Shown: one piece after another, positions 52,371 to 62,253 of the stretch
Position numbering within the stretch: the stretch's first letter is position 1
How the letters are laid out: the number at the start of each line of letters is the position of its first letter
Made by a program: the position numbers and the translations under genes
Notes under the pieces: model-generated
What the model was told of the DNA's origin: nothing
The model's database searches: none
Seen by the model: the letters and a program-made list of their open reading frames with translations, nothing else
NCBI GenBank assembly: GCA_026625165.1
Contig: CP112999.1
Coordinates: 682,001-746,000 of the forward strand
Direction: 5' to 3'
From: Methanoregula sp.
Lineage (GTDB): Archaea; Halobacteriota; Methanomicrobia; Methanomicrobiales; Methanospirillaceae
DNA length: 64,000 bases

Positions 52371-52927
52371 TGATGAGAATGAACAGTGATCATGCAGTAT
52401 CTCCAGTAGTCGGAGTCATGCTGATGCTCGTGGTTACGATCATTATCGCTGCTGTTGTCAGTGGATTTGCCGGAGGAATGTCAAAAGGAACCGATAAGAC
52501 TCCCCAGATGACAGTAAAAGCAAAATTCAGTCAGAGTAACGGAATGGAAATTTATCACATGGGCGGTGATACAATTAATACCCAATCCACCTCCGTGATT
52601 GTCCGGCCGACACGGTCCTTTGGAAACTATGACCAGTTAAGCTGGGTTGTCAATAAATCTGTTATCAAAACTGAGAACAAAGACTGGGTAAACCAATCCG
52701 TATCAATGACCTATAATCTTGCCCGGACCTTCAAACCCGGAGATACCGCATATATCCTATCAGCAGATCTCCCTCGCGTTCAGGAGAAGACCGGGGGGGT
52801 CGCGGATTATACCTCAAACTCGTATGGATTTGGCAGTGTGAAAAGTATTGGTAACTCGTTTATTCTCACACTTATTGATGACAGCGGAAAAAGCATTGCC
52901 TCCACTGAAGTGGAAATCCAGCCGTAA
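52370..52927 (+). CDS. archaeal type IV pilin
   Basis: A 185-residue pilin: DHAVSPVVGVMLMLVVTIII, VVSGFAGGMSKG, then a beta-rich outer domain with sequons and MEIYHMGGDTINTQSTSVIV, a variant of the GGDP motif of the other pilins. ATG at 52370 or 52373. It is cotranscribed with the pilin before it. Confidence 0.88.
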   Translation: MMRMNSDHAVSPVVGVMLMLVVTIIIAAVVSGFAGGMSKGTDKTPQMTVKAKFSQSNGMEIYHMGGDTINTQSTSVIVRPTRSFGNYDQLSWVVNKSVIKTENKDWVNQSVSMTYNLARTFKPGDTAYILSADLPRVQEKTGGVADYTSNSYGFGSVKSIGNSFILTLIDDSGKSIASTEVEIQP

Positions 52928-53193
52928 TTTTTTGGTAGGTAATCCCCGTATGTGATAGAGACCGGATTATGAATGTGTGTAAAAAGGATCGCCTCATGAA
53001 TTGTTGCACGCCTCTCTCATGAAAATGGTAAAGAGAAAATATCAGGCATCAACGAATTCAAAACCTGAAATGAAAAATAAACGAAAAAATGCAGGAATAC
53101 CAGCAGCAAGATCCAATAATACTGCCCAGTCCTTTTTATGGTTATTATAAACCCGGGCATGAATGATCGTGTCAGATTTATTGATTCAGAATT

Positions 53194-53913
53194 ATGAGCA
53201 AAAGACACAACATAAAACCCTGGTTGCATAAGGCCGCCATTCTTGTTCTTATCCTGGTCTTCATTACTTCATGTGGCTGCATAAAAGTCATAAAGAAAAA
53301 TCTCAATAACGAAGGACAGGTCGTGAATGCGCCTTCCAAAACTACTGAAACCCCGCTGCAATCACTTACGCAGCCCACTGGAACGTTGGCTGAGATATCA
53401 TCATTGAACCAGGTGAATTTAACAAGTTCTGTACATACCATTGAACCCGTCTTTCCTGAAGATTCATTCAGGGTTGTGCGTAATCTTTCCCAGAAAAACG
53501 GTGAGACCTTCCCGGAAACTTCACGGAACTTAATTCTTAACCGACCCCCTCTTTACAAACTGCATTTTTCCCCCATCTATAATGCGACCGCTGTTCTGGT
53601 CGATGTAAAGCACGGACCTCTTGTGATTCATAGTTCTGTCAGCGCGAAACATAGTAGTCCCCGGATCAGTTTCCTTGTCATTACCGTCAGAGACATCGCG
53701 AACAATACAATAGTCACAGAAGACGGATATGGAGGAATCTATACGAGCGATCCGGAGAACCAGATCGTCATTTATCGTGAAGGCAGGTATCATGTCAATT
53801 TCTATGGAAATCAGGTTGAAGCCGATATTTCGATCGTTACAGGGGATTCGCCAGCATTGACAGGTACTGCCCGGTTACCTTCGACAGATGTACCTGATGA
53901 ATACCCCTGGTAA
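53194..53913 (+). CDS. lipoprotein of unknown function
   Basis: A 239-residue protein with an N-terminal signal ending in a lipobox-like ITSCGC. A Ser/Thr-rich linker is followed by a beta-rich domain (LVIHSSVSAKHSSPRISFLV; IYREGRYHVNFYGNQVEADI). No family recognised. It is more AT-rich than core genes. The 266-base gap before it contains only a weak 43-codon frame. Confidence 0.65.
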   Translation: MSKRHNIKPWLHKAAILVLILVFITSCGCIKVIKKNLNNEGQVVNAPSKTTETPLQSLTQPTGTLAEISSLNQVNLTSSVHTIEPVFPEDSFRVVRNLSQKNGETFPETSRNLILNRPPLYKLHFSPIYNATAVLVDVKHGPLVIHSSVSAKHSSPRISFLVITVRDIANNTIVTEDGYGGIYTSDPENQIVIYREGRYHVNFYGNQVEADISIVTGDSPALTGTARLPSTDVPDEYPW

Positions 53914-54033
53914 CCACCTTTTTAAATCATCGATTATATTCTTCATTTTCCCTATAACGGTTTTCAATTCACCTGAATAAGATAAGCCCAAATTGGGCTC
54001 CATTTTCCTCTCTCGATGTCCGGGCCAATACCA

Positions 54034-54296
54034 GAAAACCCCGTAAAACCGTTCTTTTCTGTTCCTGTGGAAACGAAGGGATTATAGCGCCCCGTTTGCT
54101 GAAATAGGGTAGATTTGCACCTCACCTATTGGTCACCAAAGGCCCTTAAATCGAGGTGAATTTTACCCTATAGTTCATCCCATTTGACGGGGGGAAAATC
54201 GATTCCAGGCCCTGTTTTGAGGGTCGGTTTTTTCGGAGGAGGGTCCTGAAGGGACGAACCCGGGAGAAGAACCTGCAAAGGTTCTTCGACAGGATC
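54034..54296 (+). repeat. dispersed 191-bp repeat, copy B, with 3' hairpins
   Basis: The core 54034-54224 differs from 28519-28709 at two positions. One change (GGGCAG to GGGTAG) restores a pair in the predicted internal stem. The 3' flank keeps the hairpin GAAGAACCT-GCAA-AGGTTCTTC (54266-54287). It lies in the 568-base gap between the lipoprotein and the Schlafen-like gene; the rest of the gap shows no gene. Confidence 0.8.
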
Positions 54297-54481
54297 CCCT
54301 GAAAAATACATGCCGTGGGGCTAATTTTTATCCGGGAAATGTCAGAAAGAGGTTGTGCGCAATTTACGCGCAATACGCGCAATATACGAGGGATGAAATT
54401 TGAAACCCGGATGATTTTTAAAAGAGGATTTTTAAAACAGGGGAATTCAACAACCGTCAGAAAATGTCGGGATTGTCGGGA

Positions 54482-55888
54482 TTATGTCGGGCTAATGTCG
54501 GGATTGTCGGGATTCTTTTTCACAAGAACATACTCCGTAGCCCTGCCCTTCTTATCCCGTTTTAAGAAAATACCTCTCGTGCAAAGATCATTCAGGTCCC
54601 GGAGAGCTGTCCGATCAATTGCACCGGTAAGTTCCCGGTACGCTTTATTCGTGATTACGCCCTGCTCCCTGACATACCGCACGGCCTGAACCTGCCGGTC
54701 GGAAAGTCCCAGTGCGAGGAGCCGTTCATCCGTGTAGAAAGTTTTGGCGAAGGTCACGCTGAACCAATCTGGATGTGCAGAAAACTCCGGTTCGGGAATT
54801 CCGTGGTTGTGACAGAGGGTGATCATACGGCTTGTTCCCGTGCCCCACTTCTCCAGCAATTCACCGTAATAAAAGACCTGGGCGAGCAGTGTATTCCGTG
54901 GCAGTGAACGATGCCCTTCCTGTCGGAGTTCATCGACCGTCATCCCCTCCTGGAGGCCCCCGGGATTCGTAATGACTATACGGTCATCATAGACGCGGAT
55001 CTGAATCTCGGAGCCGGTCTGGAAATAGTCACGGTGGATGAGCGCGTTGATCACCGCTTCACGCAGGGCTTTGATGGGGTAATCCCAGATCTCGGTTCGC
55101 TGCATTGCAGACAGCGGCTCCGTTTTTTCCGGTTTTTCACCGAATTCATACCGGACCTGAATATATTGCTGGAAGAGTTGCACTGCTGCATCGACCTGCG
55201 CGAAAAGGTTGCCTTTCAGAATTTTATCATCGATGATGGTAATAGCGTCCTTGAACCTGCCCATATGAATCTGGGCAGAGGTGAACGATGCCTGCGGGTT
55301 TTTCCCGAACAACAGTATCGCGCCACGGGTAATTTTGCCGTCCCGGATTAATTCCAGTTTCTGAAGGAGGTTCAGAGCAGATTCATCATCGCGGGCAAAA
55401 GGGAGCCGGTTCTTTGCAAGTTCGAGGAAGCGTTTGATTGCTGCGGGATCGATCTGCTCAAGCGTATAGTTGTCAGTAATGCTGTCCCATTGAACACCAA
55501 GTTTTGTGATGAAGTAACGCCCGAGCTGCTCTGACGGGATCTCGCGGGTGGTGTTGCCGACCCGCTGAAAATACCTGCCCCGGCATGTGGCAAGGGTTGT
55601 ACCGGGCTTTACTTCAATAACAAGCACGGGCTGATCCTGGTGCTGCTGGACGGAAACCACTGGCTGGACACGGAGGATCTCGACAATCTGGTTGATGATG
55701 ACCTGCTGTGCCCGGTCATCGCCGGTCCAGCCGATGATGGTTCCATTATCCCTCACCCCGATAAGGAGTGTCCCGCCTTTGGTATTGACGAATGAGGCAA
55801 GTGCTTCAAGGCCGTGGTCGTTCCACTGCTCCTTGAATTCGATATTCTCGCCTTCGCCTTGCCGTATGAGTGCAGCTAGGTTGTCCAT
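54482..55888 (-). CDS. Schlafen/AlbA_2-domain ATP-binding protein
   Basis: A 468-residue protein. The N-terminal AlbA_2 (Schlafen-type) domain has EGENIEFKEQW, FVNTKGGTLLIGVRDNGTIIG and CRGRYFQRVGNTTREI. The centre has a GHKL-like ATP-binding region (REAVINALIHRDY, VITNPGGL, WGTGTSRM). The C-terminus is a winged helix (GLSDRQVQAVRYVREQGVITN). Such proteins are common, poorly known, and often called regulators or helicase-like; some act in phage defence. ATG 55888 is preferred to a TTG at 55918. The last codons repeat NPDNPD and come from a tandem TGTCGGGAT array. Confidence 0.82.
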   Translation of the reverse strand: MDNLAALIRQGEGENIEFKEQWNDHGLEALASFVNTKGGTLLIGVRDNGTIIGWTGDDRAQQVIINQIVEILRVQPVVSVQQHQDQPVLVIEVKPGTTLATCRGRYFQRVGNTTREIPSEQLGRYFITKLGVQWDSITDNYTLEQIDPAAIKRFLELAKNRLPFARDDESALNLLQKLELIRDGKITRGAILLFGKNPQASFTSAQIHMGRFKDAITIIDDKILKGNLFAQVDAAVQLFQQYIQVRYEFGEKPEKTEPLSAMQRTEIWDYPIKALREAVINALIHRDYFQTGSEIQIRVYDDRIVITNPGGLQEGMTVDELRQEGHRSLPRNTLLAQVFYYGELLEKWGTGTSRMITLCHNHGIPEPEFSAHPDWFSVTFAKTFYTDERLLALGLSDRQVQAVRYVREQGVITNKAYRELTGAIDRTALRDLNDLCTRGIFLKRDKKGRATEYVLVKKNPDNPDISPT

Positions 55889-56176
55889 CGGTTCTATTCT
55901 CCGTGCTTTTATTCCCAATTCCTGATTTCAAGATACGGGTTTGTGCGTTATTGATTTATGCATAATTGCTGGAGAAGAGGAGCCGGTCCGCGCAGCAGGT
56001 GCAAGCACGGTGAAGCTGTGCGAAGCATACGGAGCGGGGCGGCGATCTTCTGGCTAATCGGTCGACAGCTCATCAGCATAACGACGGCACGGTATTATTC
56101 TCTCAAAGGGGAGTCTGCCATTCTCGGCCATCATTCCATCCCTTTGGAGCTGACCCTTTAATCCATTGCCAAGTTG

Positions 56177-58474
56177 TCATCCCTTTTCCTTCACGACAAT
56201 CGTAAACTTCGTCCCCACCGTCCGGTCAAGTTCTATTGTGCCCTGCAGCTGCTCGGTCAGGCTGTTGACGAGCCGCAGCCCAAGTGATTCGGTCTTCTTC
56301 CAGTCCAGCGATTCCGGGATGCCGGCACCGTCATCCTGCACGATGATACGGATTGTACCATCATCTTTTTTCCCGGTTACGGCAATTGTGCCCTTCCTGC
56401 CAGAAGGAAATGCATACTTGAGCGAGTTTGAGAGGAGCTCGTTGATAATCAGCCCGAGCGGGATCGCACGGTTGATGTCCACCCGTATATCCGAGATGTC
56501 AACCGTCAAGCGAACCGTTGCCGGCGTGACACCATAGAAATTGAACAGGTTTGTACCCATGAACCGTACATAATCCGATACATCGATGCTGGAGATATCC
56601 TCAGATCGGTAGAGCCGCTCGTGGACGAGCGCCATCGCCTTGATCCGGTTCTGGCTCTCCCTGATCATTGCAAGCGTTGCCGGATCGGTGATCTGGCGGG
56701 ACTGGAGGTTTAAGAGGCTTGCGACAATCTGGAGGTTATTTTTCACCCGGTGGTGAATCTCCTTTAACAGGATCTCTTTCTCGTGCAGGGACTTATTCAG
56801 CGCCTCGGTACGTTCGGCAACCTTCGCTTCCAGTTCCTCGCTGAATTTTTTCAGCCATTCCTCGGCCAGTTTCCGGTCAGTGTTGTCCAGCGTTATGCCC
56901 TGATAGTGGGTGACCGTTCCATCCTCATCCCGCCGCACCCATGTCCAGTCATAAACCCAGCGGATATCCCCGGACTTCGTGACGATCCGATATTCCTGGG
57001 AGAACTCGCTGCGCCCTTCTTGCGTGTACCGTTCGACTTCAGCACTAATGCGCGGCAGATCGTCTTCAAATATAATGGACGCGTATGCAATCCGGCCGCC
57101 GGTAAACTCATCCGGTGTATAGCCGAAACTGCCAATATTGTCAGACACGTATTCCACCGGCCATCCCGGTTCCGCCTTCCAGAGCCAGGCAACCGCAGGA
57201 CTGTGATTGACGATGAACGACAGTTCTTTCGCGTTCTCATATGCGGCACGCAGTGCCTCCTCTGCCCGTTTGCGCTCGGTGATATCTATCAGAAGAACAC
57301 CTCTTACTCCTGCCGGTTTATTTTCCCGAATAATTGCATCGGTATAGATGATAACGGGGAACGTGCTCCCGTCTTTTCTCAATGCCGTGTACTCAATACC
57401 CCCGGGGATCTCTCCGTTCAAGACTCTCTGCACGTTTTCCCTGGCCCGATCCCGATCTTCGGGAGCGATTACATCAAAGGCATTCAGCCCATTCTCCAAG
57501 TCCTCCTTTGAATAGCCAAAGGATTTCAATGCAATTGAGTTGGCGGTTGTAACGATTCCCTGTTCATCAAGTTCAAAAACCGTCTGCGGCAATAACTCAA
57601 CCAAATCCCGGTATTTTCTCTCACTCCCCCGCAGCGCCTGTTCTTTTTTACTGAGTTCATCATAGTTTTGCCACAGCTCCTCCTTGGTTGCCGCGATCTC
57701 CTCATAGGCTGCTTCAAGATCTTCTTCTCTCTTTTTAAGCATCTCCTCTGCCCGTTTGCGCTCGGTAATATCCAGGAGGGAGGCTACGCTCTTTCTCGTT
57801 CCTGGAATGACATCGATAGAGAGATAGACAGCGCGGATATCCCCGGATTTTGTGACAAATTGGAACTCGTAGTGGGTGAGTGCCTTCTCCCGGTTCTGCC
57901 TGCGCAACCGGTGCTGGGCGAGCATCCGATCCAGGTCCTCTTTGACCACAAATTCGGTCCAGCTCTTTTTTCCCTCTATATCATCTTTGGAAAAGCCACT
58001 CAGTTTTGCGAACTCCGCATTGGCGAGGCTGATAATGTTGCTCTCTTCCACGACAACCGTCGCGGTGCCGGTATTCTCAAAGACAGTGCGGTACTTCTCC
58101 TCACTCTCGCGGAGTGCCTCGTTTGCCCATGTAATTTCCTCGACACGTTCTTCCACGCGGTGCTCAAGCCCTTCCCGTACCGTTTTGAGTTCGTCTGCGG
58201 TTCTCATACGGAGCATGATATCACGGATAATCAGGAACAACCCGATGCAGATGGCGATGTACCCGAATGTCCGGACCACGATCAGCTCCAGATCAAGGGC
58301 GGTTTTTAAGCCAAGAAGGGTCGCTGCATGCGATATCCCGAATAAGAAGAAGGCGGTGCCGATGAAGAGCGGGGTTGCCGAGCGTATCTTCACGTACCCG
58401 ATAATGCTTAAGATCACGATTACGATACAGAGGATGAGATTGAGCAGCGTTATGGGATCAATGAGCAGTTCCAT
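56177..58474 (-). CDS. membrane sensor histidine kinase with three PAS domains
   Basis: A 765-residue kinase. Residues 1-95 hold three membrane helices. A coiled stretch leads to PAS 1 (about 120-240), a coiled coil ([20 protein letters not shown]), PAS 2 (270-395) and PAS 3 (410-530). The HisKA_2 box is [20 protein letters not shown] and the HATPase has [19 protein letters not shown] and [12 protein letters not shown] 58474 follows AAGGA at 9 bases; a GTG six codons upstream lacks a ribosome site. Signal and partner are unknown. Confidence 0.93.
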   Translation of the reverse strand: MELLIDPITLLNLILCIVIVILSIIGYVKIRSATPLFIGTAFFLFGISHAATLLGLKTALDLELIVVRTFGYIAICIGLFLIIRDIMLRMRTADELKTVREGLEHRVEERVEEITWANEALRESEEKYRTVFENTGTATVVVEESNIISLANAEFAKLSGFSKDDIEGKKSWTEFVVKEDLDRMLAQHRLRRQNREKALTHYEFQFVTKSGDIRAVYLSIDVIPGTRKSVASLLDITERKRAEEMLKKREEDLEAAYEEIAATKEELWQNYDELSKKEQALRGSERKYRDLVELLPQTVFELDEQGIVTTANSIALKSFGYSKEDLENGLNAFDVIAPEDRDRARENVQRVLNGEIPGGIEYTALRKDGSTFPVIIYTDAIIRENKPAGVRGVLLIDITERKRAEEALRAAYENAKELSFIVNHSPAVAWLWKAEPGWPVEYVSDNIGSFGYTPDEFTGGRIAYASIIFEDDLPRISAEVERYTQEGRSEFSQEYRIVTKSGDIRWVYDWTWVRRDEDGTVTHYQGITLDNTDRKLAEEWLKKFSEELEAKVAERTEALNKSLHEKEILLKEIHHRVKNNLQIVASLLNLQSRQITDPATLAMIRESQNRIKAMALVHERLYRSEDISSIDVSDYVRFMGTNLFNFYGVTPATVRLTVDISDIRVDINRAIPLGLIINELLSNSLKYAFPSGRKGTIAVTGKKDDGTIRIIVQDDGAGIPESLDWKKTESLGLRLVNSLTEQLQGTIELDRTVGTKFTIVVKEKG

Positions 58475-59039
58475 GGGTTGAAATTCCTTCACGGGGCGCT
58501 AGGATTGTAAGAAGGGATTGCAAGACCCCGTCGGATAAATGCCCTGCGTTATAGTTAATGGTGGAATACCTGCTTAATAAAAGTTTTGTGCAGGTATTTG
58601 ACAACGGAAGTGGCGGTTCCAGGTTTTTTTACCGTTCCGGATTATTCCGGCATCTAATCCATGCTATCCGGCCTTCTTATCTTTATGGAAATGCCGAAAA
58701 TACCTTCACTCCAGCAACCGGGCACGATCTCCTCCATGTCATGACCTCTTAATAGCTGATCGCTGCGATAATGGTACTGCCCAGGCTGCCTGCTCATGGG
58801 CAAACATGGCGGTGCCGTCAAACGTGAGGATGATGATGATGCCATCGGACCAGGTTCTCCTCAAGTGAAGTGAACAGTCGTGTGCGGTCGGCCCGCGAGA
58901 GGTCGTCGCGGACGCCCGGTAACTCGGGCAAACCTCACGAGACGAGAGGCGCTTCTGTCATGTTCGCGAATCCTCGCCCGCATCGTTTTTATGCAGGACA
59001 ATTTTTCCGGATTTCCGTGCTGAAGGATTATGGCAGCCC
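58475..59039. other. 565-base intergenic region
   Basis: No gene is supported. ATACCTGC (58566-58573) and GCAGGTAT (58590-58597) form a stem around a 16-base AT-rich loop; it may be a promoter operator or a hairpin. The part near 58860-58960 is GC-rich with short frames lacking similarity. Confidence 0.4.
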
Positions 59040-60776
59040 TTACATCCGGGATACTTCCGGTGCACCCGACCCATTGTTATTGGACCGGAACCGGAACATC
59101 CCTGCCGGTATCAAGATCTCGAACCGTGCTCCTTTCCCCGGTTCCCCGGTCTCCTTCATCGTGATGCCGGTGAGGCTGAGGATCTCGCGGGAGAAAAAAA
59201 GCCCAAAGCCACTCCGTTTCCCGGACCCCCTCCGGAATATCTTCTCCTTTTCCTCCTTTTTGATCCCGGTACCGTTATCCTCGTAGATGATGGTCAGCCC
59301 TTCCGGAGTCTGATCATAGTGCAGCCTGATGGAGGTAACTTTCTCTCCATACCGCAGGGAATTTTCGAGCAGGTTTGAAAATACCCGGTCCACCAGCGGG
59401 TCCCCGAACACTTCAAGTCCCTCAACCTGAACGGAGTAGATAATGTAATCGTGCCCGAGGTCTTCCTGGTGTTTTGAGAATATGGTTTTAACATCGAGCC
59501 ACTGCGGCAGGTTCTCCCCGAGTTTCTCATAGTCTTTCGTGAACGCGATCTGGCGGCTGATCGTTGACGCAGCCTTCTCCTGTTCGCGCAATGATTTTAC
59601 AAGTGACGGTTCACCGACTGCCTCCCTGAGCAGTTCATTGTGCATCACGATGATGGTGAGCTGGTTGAGGATGTCATGGCGGGTGATGCCGGTCAAAAAG
59701 TTGATCTTCTTTCGCGCCATTGCAAGCGACTGGTCGGTGAGGTGCTGGTCGGTGATATCGGAAAGCAGGATGACATACCCGTGGCGGACGTTCCGGGCCG
59801 GGGTGAGGGGGATGCAGTGGAGATCAATGTAATGAACAGCACCGGCCTGTTCCCGCCTGAGGGTTTGGCGGTGCCCGCTGGCAGCCCCATTCTCATACCG
59901 TGGCGGGAGTTCATGGGCTGGCAGGATATCGTGGATTCCCATGCCAATAATATCCCGGTCCGCGTCCCCGAGAATCTGGAGTGCTGCCGGGTTGATCTCG
60001 ATAACCCTCCCTTGTGCATCAAGCAGTACAATACCGGAGGGTATCTGCCGGAGAGCGGCACCGCATTCGATCGGGCTAAGGTCAAAGAGCCTGAACTGGT
60101 CGATGCCGGCAGAGAGGGCGACGACGGAAATCGTACCTGTGATCGGTGCGAGGTTGATGATGTCGAAAGGGTAGACCTGGAACATATATCCGATATGGGT
60201 AAAGAGAGGGGGAAACGCTGCAATCAGCAGGCAGGCGAGCTGGCCGCGAAACACCCCGTATACGGACTGGTAGTGCTGGAGGATGAACGCGAACCCGGCC
60301 ATGATTAACAGCGACCATGAGGTAAAATATATCCAGAATACGGCAATGGAGGCAGAACCGTACGGAAGCGAGAGGGAAAACGGCGTGGGAAGACCGGGTA
60401 TGACAGCCGGCACTACCGCCGCTGCAATGAGCAGGGCTGCCATGATTAACGGTATGATGAGTAACAACCAGCGGCTGATTGTTCCGCCCTCGGAGTCCTT
60501 TCCGGTAAACTGCAGGGAAAACTGCACGAATGCGACCGGGATGATGGCAATCGCCGCATTTTCCACGATGTTCCCGAGTGCCAGGAAAAATGCAGTATTG
60601 CTCCAGTACATGGCAGCAGCACTCCAAGACCAGAACGCTGCTGCCGTAAGGATGATGACAAGCGGGACTGCGCCTTTCATTGATGCACGGGTCCTCCAGA
60701 AGACCAGCGCAAAGAGCGATGTCATCGCGCCTGAAAGCACGAGCAGGAGGACGACAGGAACGCTTTCCCAGACCAT
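59040..60776 (-). CDS. membrane sensor histidine kinase, 7TM-PAS type
   Basis: A 578-residue kinase. Seven membrane helices span residues 1-220 (the 7TM histidine kinase sensor module). A PAS domain follows (about 235-350: GIVLLDAQGRVIEINPAALQ). The phosphoacceptor box is LTGITRHDILNQL, and the HATPase has ENSLRYGEK, EDNGTGI and GFGLFFSREIL. Its C-terminal 220 residues are similar to the soluble kinase at 755-1645. It may respond to a membrane or small-molecule signal. Confidence 0.92.
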   Translation of the reverse strand: MVWESVPVVLLLVLSGAMTSLFALVFWRTRASMKGAVPLVIILTAAAFWSWSAAAMYWSNTAFFLALGNIVENAAIAIIPVAFVQFSLQFTGKDSEGGTISRWLLLIIPLIMAALLIAAAVVPAVIPGLPTPFSLSLPYGSASIAVFWIYFTSWSLLIMAGFAFILQHYQSVYGVFRGQLACLLIAAFPPLFTHIGYMFQVYPFDIINLAPITGTISVVALSAGIDQFRLFDLSPIECGAALRQIPSGIVLLDAQGRVIEINPAALQILGDADRDIIGMGIHDILPAHELPPRYENGAASGHRQTLRREQAGAVHYIDLHCIPLTPARNVRHGYVILLSDITDQHLTDQSLAMARKKINFLTGITRHDILNQLTIIVMHNELLREAVGEPSLVKSLREQEKAASTISRQIAFTKDYEKLGENLPQWLDVKTIFSKHQEDLGHDYIIYSVQVEGLEVFGDPLVDRVFSNLLENSLRYGEKVTSIRLHYDQTPEGLTIIYEDNGTGIKKEEKEKIFRRGSGKRSGFGLFFSREILSLTGITMKETGEPGKGARFEILIPAGMFRFRSNNNGSGAPEVSRM

Positions 60777-60997
60777 CAGCCGATCATCGCCATCATTTTT
60801 TTATTGATTCTCCTATCATATCCGCATTCCCGGTTCCGGGATCTTTTCCCGATCCTTGTACCGTACACGGTGCAGGATGCGTGTTAATATGGTTGATGTT
60901 GCACAGGAAGGGTAATAAAATCCCTGCAGGCAGGGCAGGAACAAATGGGCGGTAAATTACCCGTCAGACAGACAGTTCAATAATGATCAGGAACCGT

Positions 60998-61450
60998 TCA
61001 TCTCTCGATGAGCCGGATATGGTCACCGGTCTTTTTTGCGAGTTCCTGCCGGCCTTTCAGCCGCGAGATGTCCGAGATCGCTTCAAGGACGTGCACGGTG
61101 TCTTCAAGGAAAGAGAGGATGTCTGCGGGGAAGATCTCGATGCCGTATTCGTCTGCCAAAAAAGAGGCGATCTGCCGGTGGTCTAGGCCGTTCTCGCGCA
61201 GTTCCAGGACTTTTAGTGCAAACTTTTTTTCCGGGCACCCGCAGAGAGGGGAGTCCCGGCAGTCACAGCGCAGGAAATCATTGAAAAAAGCAAGGAGCTG
61301 TTCCCGTACTGCAAAATCAAAAGAATCATAGTTGATGCCAGAGGTGAGCGTCTCGAGCATCGTGCCGTTAAATGCCCGGTCGGATAACCGGTACCCGGCG
61401 AGCCGTTCAATCCTTTTTGCGACGCGGAGCCGTGCCCGGTCAGCGATCAA
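60998..61450 (-). CDS. conserved protein with Cys cluster, unknown function
   Basis: A 150-residue protein from a TTG at 61450 that overlaps the stop of the preceding DUF2150 gene (TTGA); the open frame to 61528 would run well into that gene. Residues 60-75 hold a tight Cys set CDCRDSPLCGC, probably binding zinc or an iron-sulphur cluster. The rest is helical (VLELRENGLDHRQIASFLAD), and the C-terminal part resembles superhelical DNA-binding or regulatory helices. Coupled with DUF2150; both are archaeal proteins of unknown role. Confidence 0.65.
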   Translation of the reverse strand: MIADRARLRVAKRIERLAGYRLSDRAFNGTMLETLTSGINYDSFDFAVREQLLAFFNDFLRCDCRDSPLCGCPEKKFALKVLELRENGLDHRQIASFLADEYGIEIFPADILSFLEDTVHVLEAISDISRLKGRQELAKKTGDHIRLIER

Positions 61451-62094
61451 TCCTCGTCCCCGACACTCTCGTCGAAGTTCTTGAGCGATGCCATCGCCTC
61501 GCTCATCCGCTCGCACTCGATTAACCACTCGTCAAACAGGGTGGGGTTTTCAATATCGTCTTTGACATATTTCCCGCAGCATGCCGCCCCGTCCAGGACG
61601 CTGGCGCCGATATTTGCCGCGACATCGAGTGCCTGTTCCATGTCTTTCTCGATTAAGTCTTTGCCTTTTTTCACGAGTGTCTTGATATCTTTGTCATACT
61701 TTCCTTCAAGATATTTCCTGCAGGAGGCAAACATCACGAGTTTGGGGAGCTGGAGGATCTCGATGATCTCCCCAAGGTCTTGGTCAGGTGCAGATCCCAT
61801 CACGATCAGTTCAACCTTGCCGAGATTGTCCAGCGCTTCTTCTTTTGAAAAACGCTTGTTCTGGAACAGCCTGATGATCTTTAACACTTCAAGGGTGATA
61901 TCAACCGAGAAGCTGTCGAGCACCCGGAACCCTTCGGGCATCTCATCGCTCTTTGGATCGACTTCAAAACTGGACTCTTTGAGTGTCTTTAACCAGTTGT
62001 CCCAGCGCTCCTGGTTGTAAAAAATATAAAATAACTTGAGCGGTTCGGGTTCTGGTGCCTTTTTGCTATCCTTTTTTGCCATTTCAGTACACAT
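61447..62094 (-). CDS. DUF2150 family protein
   Basis: A 215-residue archaeal protein. FYIFYNQERWDNWLKTL, FSVDITLEVLKII and GKVELIVM match the DUF2150 family as I know it. A Lys-rich N-terminal segment precedes it. There is a vicinal Cys pair (DGAACCGKYV). No catalytic motif is evident. The ATG at 62094 follows GAGGG; another ATG at 62082 is possible. It is divergent from thiI. Confidence 0.78.
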   Translation of the reverse strand: MCTEMAKKDSKKAPEPEPLKLFYIFYNQERWDNWLKTLKESSFEVDPKSDEMPEGFRVLDSFSVDITLEVLKIIRLFQNKRFSKEEALDNLGKVELIVMGSAPDQDLGEIIEILQLPKLVMFASCRKYLEGKYDKDIKTLVKKGKDLIEKDMEQALDVAANIGASVLDGAACCGKYVKDDIENPTLFDEWLIECERMSEAMASLKNFDESVGDED

Positions 62095-62253
62095 GTTTCC
62101 CTCTCAAATTAAAGTATTTTTGTTACCGGGCTGAACAATGGAAGAGGTTTTTTAAGATAAAGAACTGCCTTTTTTCCTGTTCATTACCACCCAACTGTTA
62201 TCTTAAACAACAGTCAATGATCTGTGACGAAATCTTTTATGAGGTGCTGATCT

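Noticed and set aside
53019-53150. 43-codon Lys-rich ORF before the lipoprotein
   Set aside because: No clear ribosome site and no similarity; an opposing minus-strand frame of similar quality covers the same bases.
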